Assembly (NCBI RefSeq): GCF_036226505.1
Contig: NZ_CP108484.1
Coordinates: 2,542,001 to 2,606,000, forward strand
Direction of reading: 5' to 3'
DNA from: Kitasatospora sp. NBC_01246
GTDB lineage: Bacteria > Actinomycetota > Actinomycetes > Streptomycetales > Streptomycetaceae
Length of the DNA: 64,000 bases
The position numbers were made by a program, and so were the translations under genes. This document shows positions 43,654-54,061 of the stretch, one piece after another (position 1 is the first letter of the stretch; each line of letters opens with the position of its first letter). Below the pieces are notes generated by a model. It was given only the letters and a program-made list of their open reading frames with translations. It did not search any database and was not told the DNA's origin.

Positions 43654-44463
43654 CTACCGGCGGCGGACGCCCCGGGCCAGCTCGCCGGCCAGCTCGCGGA
43701 CGGCGGCCAGCGCGGCCGGCTCGTCCCCGTCGGCGTCCAGGATCCGCTGGACGAAGGCCGAGCCGACGATCACGCCGTCCGCGAAGCCCGCCACCTCGGC
43801 GGCCTGGGCGGCGGTCGAGACGCCGAGGCCGACGCAGACCGGCAGGTCGGTGGTGGCCCTGGTCCGGGCGACCAGGTCCTCGGCGAGGTTGCCGACCTGC
43901 GCCCGGGTACCGGTCACCCCCATCACCGCGGCCGCGTAGACGAAGCCGGAGCCCGCCGCGGTGACCTCGGCGAGGCGCTTGTCCCTGCTGCTGGGGGCGA
44001 CCACGAAGACGGTGTCGAGGCCGTGCTCGCCCGCCGCCTTGCGCCACTCCTCGGACTCCTCGACCGGCAGGTCCGGCAGGATGCAGCCGGCCCCGCCGGC
44101 GGCGGCCAGGTCGGCGGCGAAGCGCGCCGTGCCGTAGCGGTCGACCGGGTTCCAGTAGGTCATGACCAGCACCGCCGCCGCGGGGTGGGCGGTGGCCACC
44201 TCCTGGACGGTGCGCAGCACGTCCTTGATCTTCACCCCGGCCCGCAGCGCGATGTCGTCGGCGGTCTGGATGGTCGGGCCGTCCAGGACCGGGTCGGAGT
44301 GCGGCAGGCCGATCTCGACGACGTCGCAGCCGCCCTCGATCAGCGCGTTGACGGCGCGCACGCCGCCGTCGACGGTCGGGAAGCCGGCCGGCAGGTAGCC
44401 GATCAGCGCGGCGCGGTTCTCCGCCTTGGCCCCGGCCAGGACATCACTGAGCTTCGAAGCCAT
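43654..44463 (-). CDS. trpA: Tryptophan synthase alpha subunit
   Basis: 269 residues from ATG at 44463; a GTG at 44469 overlapping the trpB stop (GTGA) is the alternative. It cleaves indole-3-glycerol phosphate to indole and glyceraldehyde phosphate. The catalytic Glu in CDVVEIGLPHSDP and Asp in VLDGPTIQ are present, as are the phosphate-binding loops (YAAAVMGVTGTRA, VCVGLGVST, DGVIVGSAFV). Indole passes through a tunnel to TrpB. It is the last gene of the operon, ended by a large palindrome. Confidence 0.96.
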   Translation of the reverse strand: MASKLSDVLAGAKAENRAALIGYLPAGFPTVDGGVRAVNALIEGGCDVVEIGLPHSDPVLDGPTIQTADDIALRAGVKIKDVLRTVQEVATAHPAAAVLVMTYWNPVDRYGTARFAADLAAAGGAGCILPDLPVEESEEWRKAAGEHGLDTVFVVAPSSRDKRLAEVTAAGSGFVYAAAVMGVTGTRAQVGNLAEDLVARTRATTDLPVCVGLGVSTAAQAAEVAGFADGVIVGSAFVQRILDADGDEPAALAAVRELAGELARGVRRR

Positions 44464-44465
44464 GG

Positions 44466-45740
<1,275 letters not shown>

Positions 45741-45784
45741 GGTGGAGTCCTTCTCGCAGATGACGGCAGTGACGTCGGAACGGC

Positions 45785-45937
45785 CTAGCGGCCGTGCGTC
45801 CTGCGCCATCGGCGGCCCTGCACCTGCCCGGGCTCGCAGCCGATCACGTAGCGCACCCGCCTGCCCAGCACCCGGCGTGCGGGCGCGCGGCAGCCGCGCG
45901 GGCGGCAACCGGGAGCGAGACGGGAGGCGAGTTTCAT
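45785..45937 (-). CDS. trpM: TrpM, small tryptophan-biosynthesis modulator
   Basis: About 50 residues from ATG at 45937, 10 bases after the trpC stop. It is very basic, with the family core [20 protein letters not shown] followed by [16 protein letters not shown]. TrpM is found between trpC and trpB in streptomycetes, and in S. coelicolor it is reported to modulate tryptophan supply and development. The match is from memory of the motif. The start could be further upstream; the ribosome site is distant. Confidence 0.82.
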   Translation of the reverse strand: MKLASRLAPGCRPRGCRAPARRVLGRRVRYVIGCEPGQVQGRRWRRTHGR

Positions 45938-45947
45938 GGCGGCGGGA

Positions 45948-46754
45948 TCAGTCCTTGTGCCGCAGGGCGGGGTGCGCACCGGCGGCGACCAGGTCGGCCA
46001 CCGCGGCGCGCGGGTCCCGGCCGGTCACCAGGGTCTCGCCGACCAGCACCGCGTCGGCGCCCAGGTTGGCGTAGGAGATGACGTCCAGCGGGCCGCGCAC
46101 ACCGGACTCGGCGATCTTGACCACGTGGGACGGGATCGCGTGCACGATGTTGCCGAAGGTGTTGCGGTCCACCTCAAGGGTCTTGAGGTTGCGGGCGTTC
46201 ACGCCGATGATCTTCGCACCGGCGTCCACCGCGCGGGCGATCTCCTCCTCGTCGTGCACCTCGACCAGCGGGGTGAGGCCGATCGACTCGGCACGCTCGA
46301 TCAGCGACACCAGGGCCGGCTGGTCGAGCGCGGCGACGATCAGCAGCGCGAGGTCGGCGCCGTGCGCGCGGGCCTCCCAGAGCTGGTAGGCGGTGACGAT
46401 GAAGTCCTTGCGCAGCAGCGGGGTGTCCACCGCGGCGCGGACGGCGTCCAGGTCCGCCAGCGAGCCGCCGAAGCGGCGCTGCTCGGTCAGCACGCTGATC
46501 GCCGCGGCACCGCCCGCCGCGTAGTCGGTCGCCAGGGCGGCCGGATCGGCGATGGCGGCCAGCGCTCCCTTGGACGGGCTGGAGCGCTTGACCTCGCAGA
46601 TCACCCGCACCCCGTCGCCCTTGAGGGCGGCGACGCCGTCCTTGGCGTCCGGGGCCTTGGCGGCGAGCTCCTTGAGCTGGTCCAGTGAGACCTCGGCCTG
46701 CCGCTCGGCGAGGTCCTCGCGGACCCCTTCGATGATCGTGTCGAGCACACTCAC
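45948..46754 (-). CDS. trpC: Indole-3-glycerol phosphate synthase
   Basis: 268 residues from GTG at 46754. It closes the indole ring from carboxyphenylaminodeoxyribulose phosphate. The active-site Lys in [12 protein letters not shown], the second Lys in LLRKDFIV, and catalytic Glu/Asn in [22 protein letters not shown] and IAESGVRG are all present. It is not fused to TrpF; PriA, encoded in the his operon here, supplies the isomerase step in actinobacteria. A 200-bp gap upstream may contain a separate promoter. Confidence 0.96.
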   Translation of the reverse strand: MSVLDTIIEGVREDLAERQAEVSLDQLKELAAKAPDAKDGVAALKGDGVRVICEVKRSSPSKGALAAIADPAALATDYAAGGAAAISVLTEQRRFGGSLADLDAVRAAVDTPLLRKDFIVTAYQLWEARAHGADLALLIVAALDQPALVSLIERAESIGLTPLVEVHDEEEIARAVDAGAKIIGVNARNLKTLEVDRNTFGNIVHAIPSHVVKIAESGVRGPLDVISYANLGADAVLVGETLVTGRDPRAAVADLVAAGAHPALRHKD

Positions 46755-46770
46755 GCGAGCGCCCCCATCA

Positions 46771-46788
46771 GTTCTGCTAGTTCTGCTA
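46771..46788. repeat. Tandem 9-mer GTTCTGCTA upstream of trpC
   Basis: GTTCTGCTA at 46771-46779 is repeated at 46780-46788, 16 bases upstream of the trpC start. It is relatively AT-rich and could be an operator or part of a promoter, or simple slippage. Confidence 0.5.
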
Positions 46789-46954
46789 GCGAGGAGCCGG
46801 ACGGCCAATGGGCCCGCCGGCCCTTCGATGGTATCGGCACCGGGGAGCGCGAGGCGCATCCACCCGGCGCGCGTCTCGCGGAACGGACGCCCCCCGACAT
46901 GCCTCCCGACACGCCTCCCAACTGCGGCTTCACACCGTCCACACCGCGCCGGGG

Positions 46955-47401
46955 TCAGATCAGCGGCGGCGCCAGCCCCACGCCCACCGACAGGTTGCGC
47001 ACCACCGTGAACACCAGGACCAGCAGCGCGACCAGCGCCCAGCGGCGGGCGCCCAGCGCGACCCGGGGCGCCGGTCCCCCGGTCAGCGCCGCCCACACCC
47101 AGCGCACCCAGAGCAGCGCCAGCACCGCGAAGAGCAGCACCGCGGCCGCGTTGTCGTGCAGCGCGCCGCTGAGGTCGCCGTGGGCGAGGGCGTGGACGCA
47201 GCGCAGGCCGCCGCAGCCCGGGCACCACCAGCCGGTGGCCGCCAGGAACGGGCAGGTCGGGTAGTGGCCGGGGGCGTTCGGGTCGACCACCGCGAGGTAC
47301 ACGGCGGGGACGGCCGCCGCGGCCAGGGCGGCCAGCGGCGGACCGAGCCGGCGCAGGACGGACGGCCGGGCGGAGACGAGGGGGGCGGCGTTCACGCCCA
47401 C
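46955..47401 (-). CDS. DUF2752 membrane protein
   Basis: 148 residues from GTG at 47401 (another GTG at 47395). The DUF2752 core is complete: [19 protein letters not shown], then [15 protein letters not shown]. Three or four membrane segments surround it. The family is of unknown function; the paired Cys motif hints at metal or redox chemistry. In streptomycetes it commonly sits in the trp gene cluster, as here. Confidence 0.9.
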   Translation of the reverse strand: MGVNAAPLVSARPSVLRRLGPPLAALAAAAVPAVYLAVVDPNAPGHYPTCPFLAATGWWCPGCGGLRCVHALAHGDLSGALHDNAAAVLLFAVLALLWVRWVWAALTGGPAPRVALGARRWALVALLVLVFTVVRNLSVGVGLAPPLI

Positions 47402-47522
47402 GATTGTGCCGGTACGACGCGCCCGCCGGGGGCACGAAACGGCCTCCGGCGGCGAAACGTTCCGGCCGGGACGACGAAACGGCGGGCGTGGCGCCCGCCG
47501 TTCGGTACCGCGCGGGGCTTCG

Positions 47523-47777
47523 TCAGGCGGCGGCGGCGACGGCGGCGGCCGCGGCGCGGTCCTCCACGGTCTCGACGTGCGGGCTGGGCTGCTTGCCCAT
47601 GCCGGCCATCGACATGGCCTTGCCGATCACGCCGCCCAGCACGACGACCGCCAGGCCGCCCCAGACGACCGGCACCGACGGGAGGATCATCGCCACGCCC
47701 GCGATCGCGAAGCCGACGAAGGAGATGGTCACGCCGGTCCAGGCGGCGGGGTTGTGGCCGTGTGCTGCTGCCGACAT
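47523..47777 (-). CDS. HGxxPAAW family small membrane protein
   Basis: 84 residues from ATG at 47777, with AAGGAG 8 bases upstream. The N-terminal family motif is AHGHNPAAW. Two membrane segments follow (VTISFVGFAIAGVAMILP, VVWGGLAVVVLGGVIGKAM). The family is restricted to actinobacteria, has no known function, and accompanies the trp genes. The Ala-rich tail is probably disordered. Confidence 0.92.
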   Translation of the reverse strand: MSAAAHGHNPAAWTGVTISFVGFAIAGVAMILPSVPVVWGGLAVVVLGGVIGKAMSMAGMGKQPSPHVETVEDRAAAAAVAAAA

Positions 47778-47923
47778 CTGCGGTGCTCCTTGGTTCTCCG
47801 GGGCCCGGCCGGGCCCCGGCGGGCCCCTGGCGGGTTGACGTGTTCCATTGTGCCGGGCCACACACCGTCGGCCCAAAGGGGGTGCTCGTCTATCGGGTCA
47901 CATCGGGGACGGGGCGGGGCGGG

Positions 47924-48535
47924 TCAGCCCGCGGTCGGGTCCTCGCCGCGGTCGAGCGCCTTCCAGAGGTCCGCCGGCGTCTCGGCCGCCTTCGCCGGCG
48001 CCGTCCGGGTGGGGGCGTCGTAGCGGCTGCCCATGGCCGGCCAGCTCCGCCCGTACCGGACGACCAGCAGCCCGGCCAGAGCCAGCAGCAGCCCGCCGAC
48101 CAGGGCCACCCAGGGCCAGCCGGTGTGGCCGACCTCGGTGGCGGTGGTGCCGGAGAGCGCCAGCTTGCGGGCCGCCTCGCCGTCCAGCGCGGCGCTGTCG
48201 CCCGCCCCCGCGGCCGCGGTCGCCGCCGCGCCGAGGCCGGCCAGCAGGGTGAGCAGGCCGACGGCGATCCGGCCGGCGCCGCGCACCGCGAACACCGCCA
48301 GCGCCGCCGCCATCGCCACCAGGGCCAGCCCGCCGGGCAGTTCGGAGATCCGGCTGCCGGTGACGGACACCTCCAGGGTGCCGGCCACGCCGTCGGCCCA
48401 GACCCGGCCGACGGCGGTCAGCACCAGCACCGCGCCCAGCACGGTCAGCAGCAGCATCAGGCCGAGCGTGCGGCGCCCCGACCTGGCGGGGGCGGCGGAT
48501 ACGGCTTCGGCACGCGACTGGGTAGGAACGCTCAC
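47924..48535 (-). CDS. Trp-biosynthesis-associated membrane protein (TIGR02234 type)
   Basis: 203 residues from GTG at 48535, whose GTGA overlaps the stop of the Uma2 gene upstream. Four membrane segments: LGLMLLLTVLGAVLVLTAVG, LALVAMAAALAVFAV, a third after GAGRIAVG, and WPWVALVGGLLLALAGLLVV. WADGVAGTLEVSVTG and GWPWVALVGG resemble the family linked to trp operons in actinobacteria. The role is unknown. The C-terminus is cytoplasmic (PADLWKALDRGEDPT). Confidence 0.85.
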   Translation of the reverse strand: MSVPTQSRAEAVSAAPARSGRRTLGLMLLLTVLGAVLVLTAVGRVWADGVAGTLEVSVTGSRISELPGGLALVAMAAALAVFAVRGAGRIAVGLLTLLAGLGAAATAAAGAGDSAALDGEAARKLALSGTTATEVGHTGWPWVALVGGLLLALAGLLVVRYGRSWPAMGSRYDAPTRTAPAKAAETPADLWKALDRGEDPTAG

Positions 48536-49143
48536 CCGTCCACTATCCCCCGGCCGCCGCCCGGCTCCGCACCCGGGGTCGGCGACTCGACCGGAAAGTC
48601 GTCGGTCCGCAGCACCAGGGTCCGCCCCGCCAGCGGCAGGAACAGGTCGTTGCCGAACGGCACCCGCTCCGCCTCCTGGTACGTCCCGGCCGGCTGCGGC
48701 GCGCTGTACACCGTGCAGACCGCCTCCGCCGGGTCCACCAGCACGTACAGCGGGATCCCGCACTCCGCGTAGAAGCGGTGCTTGCGCACGAAGTCCTCGT
48801 CCTGCTGACCGCGCGGGACGGCCTCCAGCACCGCCTCCAGGTCGCGCCAGCCGTACCGGCCCCCGGCCCCGGGGCGCGCGCCCGGGGCGACCAGGGCCAC
48901 GTCCGGCGCGTAGCCGTACCGCGCGGACGGGAAGTCCACGACGGCCTGGGCCAGCACCGTGCCGCGCCCGGCCGACTGCTCCCCGGCCTGCGCGGCGACG
49001 GCCCGCGCGATCGCCGCCGAGGCGGCCGTGCGCGGCGTCATGGTGACCTTCCCGGCGGTGATCTCCACCCGGTGGCCGGGCGGCAGCCGGGTGCCCGCCA
49101 GGACGTCCCAGGCCGATCCGGTGGGCTGCCGGTCGTCCGACAT
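48532..49143 (-). CDS. Uma2 (DUF820) family protein inserted in the trp operon
   Basis: 203 residues from ATG at 49143, with GAGGAGG upstream. The PD-(D/E)XK-like core reads YAPDVALVAPG (Asp), LEAVLEAVPRGQQDED (Glu) and FVRKHRFYAECGIPLYVLVDP (Lys and core strand). N-terminal GHRVEITAGKVTMTPRT is typical. It starts 26 bases after the trpE stop and its own stop overlaps the next start, so it is translated with the trp genes. From memory, the corresponding S. coelicolor operon lacks it. The function is unknown. Confidence 0.85.
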   Translation of the reverse strand: MSDDRQPTGSAWDVLAGTRLPPGHRVEITAGKVTMTPRTAASAAIARAVAAQAGEQSAGRGTVLAQAVVDFPSARYGYAPDVALVAPGARPGAGGRYGWRDLEAVLEAVPRGQQDEDFVRKHRFYAECGIPLYVLVDPAEAVCTVYSAPQPAGTYQEAERVPFGNDLFLPLAGRTLVLRTDDFPVESPTPGAEPGGGRGIVDG

Positions 49144-49169
49144 CGTGGCCTCCTCGCTGCTGGGCGTCG

Positions 49170-50690
49170 CTAGAGCGTCGGCGTGCGCAGGGTGTTGGCG
49201 GTCGCCACGGCGCGCAGGACGGCGGCGGCCTTGTTGCGGCACTCGGTGTCCTCGCCGTGCGGGTCCGAGTCGGCGACCACGCCCGCGCCCGCCTGGACGT
49301 AGGCGGTGCCGTCGCGCAGGACGGCGGTGCGGATCGCGATCGCGGTGTCGGAGTCCCCGGCGAAGTCCAGGTAGCCGACGCAGCCGCCGTACAGGCCCCG
49401 ACGGGTGGGCTCCAGCTCCTCGATGATGCGCATCGCGCGCGGCTTCGGCGCGCCGGAGAGCGTCCCGGCCGGGAAGCAGGCGGTCAGCACGTCGAACGCG
49501 GTCCGGCCGGGCGCCACCCGCCCGGTGACCGTCGAGACGATGTGCATGACGTGGCTGTACCGCTCGATCTGCATGAAGTCGACCACCTCGACGCTGCCCG
49601 GCTCGCAGACCCGCCCGAGGTCGTTGCGGCCGAGGTCGACCAGCATCAGGTGCTCGGCCCGCTCCTTGGGGTCGGCGAGCAGCTCGGCGGCCAGCTCGGC
49701 GTCCTCGTGCGGGGTGGCGCCGCGGTGCCGGGTACCGGCGATCGGGTGCAGCATCGCCTCGCCCTCGGTGACCTTGACCAGCGCCTCGGGGCTGGAGCCG
49801 ACCACGTCGAAGCCGCCCTCGGCGGCGCCGTCCGGACCGGGGAAGCGGAACAGGTACATGTAGGGGCTGGGGTTGGTGGTGCGCAGCACCCGGTAGACGT
49901 CCAGCGCGGAGGCCGGGCAGGGGGCCTCGAACCGCTGCGAGGGCACCACCTGGAAGGCCTCGCCGGCCCGGATCCGCTCCTTGATCTCCTCCACGGCCGC
50001 CCGGTACGGCGCGCCGCCGAACGGCGAGCGGACCTCCCCCGGGCCGGCCGGGGTGAAGGTGGCGAGGCCGGGGTCGACCGGCTTCAGCAGGTCGGCCTCC
50101 ATCGCGTCGAGGCGGGCCACCGCGTCCGCGTAGGCCTCGTCGACGCCGCTGGCCAGGTCGTTGTGGTTGACCGCGTTGGCGATCAGCAGCACCGTGCCGT
50201 CGGCGTGGTCGAGCACGGCGAGGTCGGTGGCGAGCAGCATGGTCAGCTCGGGGAGCCGCAGGTCGTCCGGGTTGAGGTCGGGCAGCTTCTCCAGCCGGCG
50301 GACGACGTCGTAGCCGAGGTAGCCGACCAGGCCGCCGGTCAGCGGGGGCAGGCCGTCGTCGGTGCGGCGCGGGGTGTGCAGCGCCTCCAGCGCGGCGCGC
50401 AGCACCTGGAGCGGGTCGCCGGTGGTGGGGATGCCGACCGGCGGGGCGCCGAGCCAGCGGGCGTTGCCGTCGGCGCCGGCGGTCAGCGTGGCGGCGCTGC
50501 GCACGCCCACGAAGGAGTAGCGGGACCAGCTGCGGCCCTGCTCCGCGGACTCCAGCAGGAAGGTGCCGGGGCGCTCGCCGGCGAGGCTGCGGTAGAGGCC
50601 GATCGGGGTGAGGCCGTCCGCGAGGAGCCTGCGGGTGACCGGGATGACCCGGGTGTCGACGGCGAGCTTGCGGAAGGCTTCGAGGTCCAT
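49170..50690 (-). CDS. trpE: Anthranilate synthase component I
   Basis: 506 residues from ATG at 50690. It makes anthranilate from chorismate with ammonia from a TrpG subunit that is not encoded in this window. The tryptophan feedback site LLES is visible in [18 protein letters not shown]. The chorismate-binding core is intact: [51 protein letters not shown] and [15 protein letters not shown]. It follows hisI with a 37-base gap, so the two are probably cotranscribed. Confidence 0.96.
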   Translation of the reverse strand: MDLEAFRKLAVDTRVIPVTRRLLADGLTPIGLYRSLAGERPGTFLLESAEQGRSWSRYSFVGVRSAATLTAGADGNARWLGAPPVGIPTTGDPLQVLRAALEALHTPRRTDDGLPPLTGGLVGYLGYDVVRRLEKLPDLNPDDLRLPELTMLLATDLAVLDHADGTVLLIANAVNHNDLASGVDEAYADAVARLDAMEADLLKPVDPGLATFTPAGPGEVRSPFGGAPYRAAVEEIKERIRAGEAFQVVPSQRFEAPCPASALDVYRVLRTTNPSPYMYLFRFPGPDGAAEGGFDVVGSSPEALVKVTEGEAMLHPIAGTRHRGATPHEDAELAAELLADPKERAEHLMLVDLGRNDLGRVCEPGSVEVVDFMQIERYSHVMHIVSTVTGRVAPGRTAFDVLTACFPAGTLSGAPKPRAMRIIEELEPTRRGLYGGCVGYLDFAGDSDTAIAIRTAVLRDGTAYVQAGAGVVADSDPHGEDTECRNKAAAVLRAVATANTLRTPTL

Positions 50691-50727
50691 GGCGGGCGGC
50701 ACCTTCTGGTCGTGGTGGGCTGGGGGA

Positions 50728-51099
50728 TCAGGCGAGCGGGAGCACGTCGGCGTCGAAGCAGGTGCGGTCGCCGGTGTGGCAGGCCGCGCCGCTCTGGTCG
50801 ACCTTGACGAGCAGGGTGTCGCCGTCGCAGTCCAGCGCCACCGAGACGACCCGCTGGACGTGGCCCGAGGTGTCGCCCTTGACCCAGTACTCCCGGCGGC
50901 TGCGGCTCCAGTAGGTGCAGCGGCCGGTGGTGAGGGTGCGGTGCAGCGCCTCGTCGTCCATCCACCCCAGCATCAGCACCTCGCCGGTGTCGTACTGCTG
51001 CGCGACGGCCGGGAGCAGGCCGTCGTCCGTGCGCTTGAGCCGGGCGGCGATCTCGGGGGCCAGGGCGGTGGAGCCGGGGGCGGCGGGTGTGGTGGACAT
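50728..51099 (-). CDS. hisI: Phosphoribosyl-AMP cyclohydrolase
   Basis: 123 residues, the normal size for the stand-alone HisI. It opens the adenine ring of phosphoribosyl-AMP, the third step of histidine synthesis. The zinc site is present as the Cys/His set in [30 protein letters not shown], and [17 protein letters not shown] is the family motif. It is separated from the other his genes by four accessory genes and heads the trp operon. Confidence 0.96.
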   Translation of the reverse strand: MSTTPAAPGSTALAPEIAARLKRTDDGLLPAVAQQYDTGEVLMLGWMDDEALHRTLTTGRCTYWSRSRREYWVKGDTSGHVQRVVSVALDCDGDTLLVKVDQSGAACHTGDRTCFDADVLPLA

Positions 51100-51196
51100 G
51101 GGGCCATTGTGTCAGCCCGGCCCCGGCCGCCGGGCCGCCGTCCGGATCGCGGCCCGGCCCGCGCGGCGGCGGGTCCGGCCCGCCCCCGGCCGCGGC

Positions 51197-51670
51197 TCAG
51201 GCAGGCCGCTCGCAGCCCTGCGGCCAGATCCGGTGGACGAACAGCCCGGCCCGCCGGGCCAGTTCGGCGACGTGGGCGGGCTCGCTGCCGGGCTCGCCGT
51301 CCCAGACCGCGATCACCTCGTCGACCATGCCGACCAGGGCGCGGGCGGTGTCGTCGCCGAGGCCGCCGTGCTCGACGGCGGCGAGCCGGTGGACGGCGCC
51401 GGCCTCGTTCATCAGCCGCAGCCGGGTGCCCCGGTGCCGGTCCTCGGCGCGGCCCACCGGCGCCGCCCCGGCGGGGACGATCACCTCCAGCTTGCCGCCG
51501 TGGTCCAGCACGGACCGGGCGAACCAGCTCTCGGGGCCCTCGCCGGCGCAGGTGACGCCGACCAGGTCGTAGGAGCCGAAGGTGGTGACGAGGTTCCAGA
51601 GGTCCCCGCGGACCAGCATCTCGGTGATGCCACCCGACAGGCCGTGGTGACCGGTGATTCCGACGCGCAT
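51197..51670 (-). CDS. Rossmann-like protein, possibly SLOG/DprA-like nucleotide sensor
   Basis: 157 residues; ATG preceded by AGGAG at 7 bases. It opens MRVGITGHHGLS and has YDLVGVTCAGEGPESWFARSVLDHGGKLEVIVP followed by MVDEVIAVWDGEP, the order of motifs seen in SLOG-type proteins that bind nucleotides or nucleotide-derived ligands. There is no effector domain or partner gene nearby. The family assignment is tentative. Confidence 0.6.
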   Translation of the reverse strand: MRVGITGHHGLSGGITEMLVRGDLWNLVTTFGSYDLVGVTCAGEGPESWFARSVLDHGGKLEVIVPAGAAPVGRAEDRHRGTRLRLMNEAGAVHRLAAVEHGGLGDDTARALVGMVDEVIAVWDGEPGSEPAHVAELARRAGLFVHRIWPQGCERPA

Positions 51671-51820
51671 CCGAAACTCCTGGGATCGTGTCGTGCCGGG
51701 GCGAGCCTAACCGACCCCCGTCCGCGGCCGGGCTCCGCTCGGCCGCACCGGACCGGTCTGCTCGTACGAGTTGTGCGAACCGCCTGTCACCGGGCCCCGG
51801 AGTGGGCCATTCTCGTGGCC

Positions 51821-52390
51821 ATGACCTCCGAGCAGCCCCCCGCAGCCGCCTCCCGTCCGTCGCGGGGCCTGGTCCTCGCCGTCTCGGCGGTGCTGGCCGT
51901 CCTGCTCGCGGTGGTGGCCACCGTGCTGCTCTGGCCCGAGAAGAAGCCGGTCGCGCCGGCTCCGCCGCCCGCTCCCAGCAAGGCCCCCCCGGTGCCCACG
52001 CCCACCCCGACCCCCACCCCGACACCGACCAGGACGGTGCCGTACACCTTCCTCCCGGTGGGCTCCTGCTTCGACCACCCGCAGCTGAACAAGACGGTCA
52101 CCAAGCCGGAGGCCCGCCCCTGCGAGGGCGAGCACGACGGCGAGGCGATCGCCGACCTGCTGCTGCCGGACGGGCTGACCGGCGACAGCCAGATCGGCAA
52201 GGCGATGCGGGAGGGCTGCCAGCCGGCGCAGGCCGCCGCCGAGGCCCGCCAGGGCGGCGGCGGCCCCTACTACGGGTACCCGTTCGGTCCGTCCATGACC
52301 TACTACCAGCAGGGCTGGCGGGACTTCACCTGCACCCTGACGGCGAGCAACCGCCCGGGCGGCGTCCGGCTCTCCGGACACCTGCGCTGA
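51821..52390 (+). CDS. Membrane-anchored extracytoplasmic protein of unknown function
   Basis: 189 residues from ATG at 51821; the ribosome site is weak. A short cytoplasmic start is followed by one membrane helix (LVLAVSAVLAVLLAVVATVLLW), a Pro/Thr stalk (PTPTPTPTPT) and an external domain with three Cys (GSCFDHP, ARPCEGEHDGEAIAD, EGCQPAQ) plus a fourth near the end (FTCTLT). The pattern of a septum-formation-like DUF4190/DUF4352 neighbour is not distinct enough to name a family. Probably disulfide-stabilised. Confidence 0.75.
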   Translation: MTSEQPPAAASRPSRGLVLAVSAVLAVLLAVVATVLLWPEKKPVAPAPPPAPSKAPPVPTPTPTPTPTPTRTVPYTFLPVGSCFDHPQLNKTVTKPEARPCEGEHDGEAIADLLLPDGLTGDSQIGKAMREGCQPAQAAAEARQGGGGPYYGYPFGPSMTYYQQGWRDFTCTLTASNRPGGVRLSGHLR

Positions 52391-52426
52391 CGGCCGGGCC
52401 CGGGGCCGGGCCCCTAGGCTGTCCGC

Positions 52427-53074
52427 ATGTCGAACCACGCCCTCGCCGAGCGCCACCGGCTGGCCGGACTCCTCGCCGCCGCCGGACCGGACGCCCCCAC
52501 CCTCTGCGCCGGGTGGACCACCCGCGACCTCGCCGCCCACCTGGTCCTGCGCGAGCACCGGCCGGACGCCGCGGCCGGCATCCGGATCGGCCCGCTGGCC
52601 GGCTGGACCGAGCGGGTGCGCACCGGCTACGCCGAGCGCCCGTACGAGGAGTTGCTGCGGACGTTCCGCGCCGGCCCGCCACTGCTCTCCCCCTTCGCGC
52701 TGCCCGGCGCCGACGAGGCGGCGAACACCGTGGAGTACTTCGTGCACGCCGAGGACGTCCTGCGGGCGGGCGACCCCTGGCAGGCGCGGCCGGTGCCGCC
52801 CGGGCGGGCCGAGGCGCTCTGGCGCCGCCTGCCGTTGCTCGCCCGGCTGGAGGGCCGCCGCTCCCCCGCCCGGCTGGAGCTGTGCCACCCGGACGGGCGG
52901 AGCCTGACGGCCGGCCCGGCGGGGGCGCCGACGGTGCGGATCACCGGCGAGCCGGGCGAGCTGGTGCTGTTCGTCCACGGCCGGGGCGCCCGCACCGAGC
53001 TGTCGGTGGACGGCCCGCCGGACGCGCTCGCCGCGCTGCACCACCTGTTCCCGCTGCCGGCGGCCCGGGGGTAG
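52427..53074 (+). CDS. TIGR03085-type maleylpyruvate isomerase/DinB-fold protein
   Basis: 215 residues. The start has ERHRLAGLLAAAGPDAPTLCAGWTTRDLAAHLVLRE, the mycothiol-dependent maleylpyruvate-isomerase N-terminal bundle with its metal-binding His; a second His is in NTVEYFVHAEDVLR. The C-terminal part (LVLFVHGRGARTELSVDG, DALAALHHLFPL) is the SCP2-like tail. Actinobacterial members are thought to be metal-dependent, mycothiol-linked enzymes, but most have no known substrate. Confidence 0.88.
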   Translation: MSNHALAERHRLAGLLAAAGPDAPTLCAGWTTRDLAAHLVLREHRPDAAAGIRIGPLAGWTERVRTGYAERPYEELLRTFRAGPPLLSPFALPGADEAANTVEYFVHAEDVLRAGDPWQARPVPPGRAEALWRRLPLLARLEGRRSPARLELCHPDGRSLTAGPAGAPTVRITGEPGELVLFVHGRGARTELSVDGPPDALAALHHLFPLPAARG

Positions 53075-53224
53075 GGCCCGGGGGGCGGCCGCGGGGACGT
53101 GCCCGCGGCCGCCCCGGCTGCGGATGTCAGTGGCGGGGTGCAGACTCGCAACGGGCCGGGAAGAGGCGCGGCCGCGCCTCCGGAACGCCGCCCGGCCGTC
53201 TTTCCGTCGAAGGAGCACCACCTC

Positions 53225-54010
53225 ATGCTCACCACCGACTTTCCCACCGGCTCGCCCTGCTGGATCGACCTCGGCAGTCCGGACCCGGCCGCGGCCGCCG
53301 CCTTCTACGGCGCGGTGTTCGGCTGGACGTTCCAGGACCTCGGCCCGGAGGCGGGCGGCTACGGCTTCCTGCAGGCCGACGGCAAGACCGTGGGCGCGAT
53401 CGGGCCGCTCACCGAGGAGGGTGCGAAGTCCGCCTGGACGACGTACTTCAAGACCGCGGACGCGGACGCCACCGCCAGGGCCGTCGAGCAGGCCGGCGGC
53501 ACCGTCCGGGCCGCGCCGTTCGACGTCATGGACGCCGGGCGGATGGCCCAGCTGACCGACCCGCAGGGCGCGCAGTTCGCGATCTGGCAGGCCGGCACCA
53601 CCAAGGGCCTGGACGCGGTGTCCGCGGACAACGCGCTGGTCTGGTCCGAGCTGCACACCACTGACACGGAGGCCGGATTCGGCTTCTACGAGAAGGTCTT
53701 CGGCTGGCGCAACGAGAAGTTCCCGGCCCCGGGGATGACGTACCTGGTGCTCTCCCCCGCCGAGGGCGACCTGCGGGCCACCAGCTTCGGCGGCGTCGCC
53801 CCGGTGAGGGACGAGGGGCAGCCGCCGTCCTGGACGCCGTACTTCGCCACCGACACGGTGGACGAGCTGGTGCGCCGCGCCCAGTCGGCCGGCGGCACGG
53901 TGCTGATGCCCGCCGCGGACGTCCCGGAGGTCGGCCGGATCGCCTGGCTGGCGGACCCGTTCGGCGCGCCGTTCGCCCTGATCAAGGGCGAACCGCGGCA
54001 GGACGCCTGA
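53225..54010 (+). CDS. VOC-family protein with two glyoxalase-like domains
   Basis: 261 residues from ATG at 53225, with AAGGAG 8 bases upstream. Two vicinal-oxygen-chelate domains are seen: residues 1-125 (GSPCWIDLGSPDPAAAAAFYGAVFGW ... LTDPQGAQFAIWQ) and 135-255 (LVWSELHTTDTEAGFGFYEKVFGWR ... LADPFGAPFALIKG). It resembles glyoxalase/bleomycin-resistance-type proteins in Streptomyces, substrate unknown. Metal ligands look only partly conserved. Confidence 0.88.
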   Translation: MLTTDFPTGSPCWIDLGSPDPAAAAAFYGAVFGWTFQDLGPEAGGYGFLQADGKTVGAIGPLTEEGAKSAWTTYFKTADADATARAVEQAGGTVRAAPFDVMDAGRMAQLTDPQGAQFAIWQAGTTKGLDAVSADNALVWSELHTTDTEAGFGFYEKVFGWRNEKFPAPGMTYLVLSPAEGDLRATSFGGVAPVRDEGQPPSWTPYFATDTVDELVRRAQSAGGTVLMPAADVPEVGRIAWLADPFGAPFALIKGEPRQDA

Positions 54011-54015
54011 GCGGA

Positions 54016-54055
54016 GCCGCCCGGGCCGGCCGCGCACGCGGGCGGCCCGGGCGGC
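54016..54055. terminator. Bidirectional hairpin between the VOC gene and hisF
   Basis: Perfect 12-bp stem (54016-54027 with 54044-54055), 16-base loop, in the 51-bp gap between convergent genes. Confidence 0.75.
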
Positions 54056-54061
54056 GCGGCC

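Noticed and set aside
50691..50727. Trp-rich leader peptide attenuator before trpE
   Set aside because: Only 37 bases separate hisI and trpE, too short for a leader peptide with alternative hairpins.
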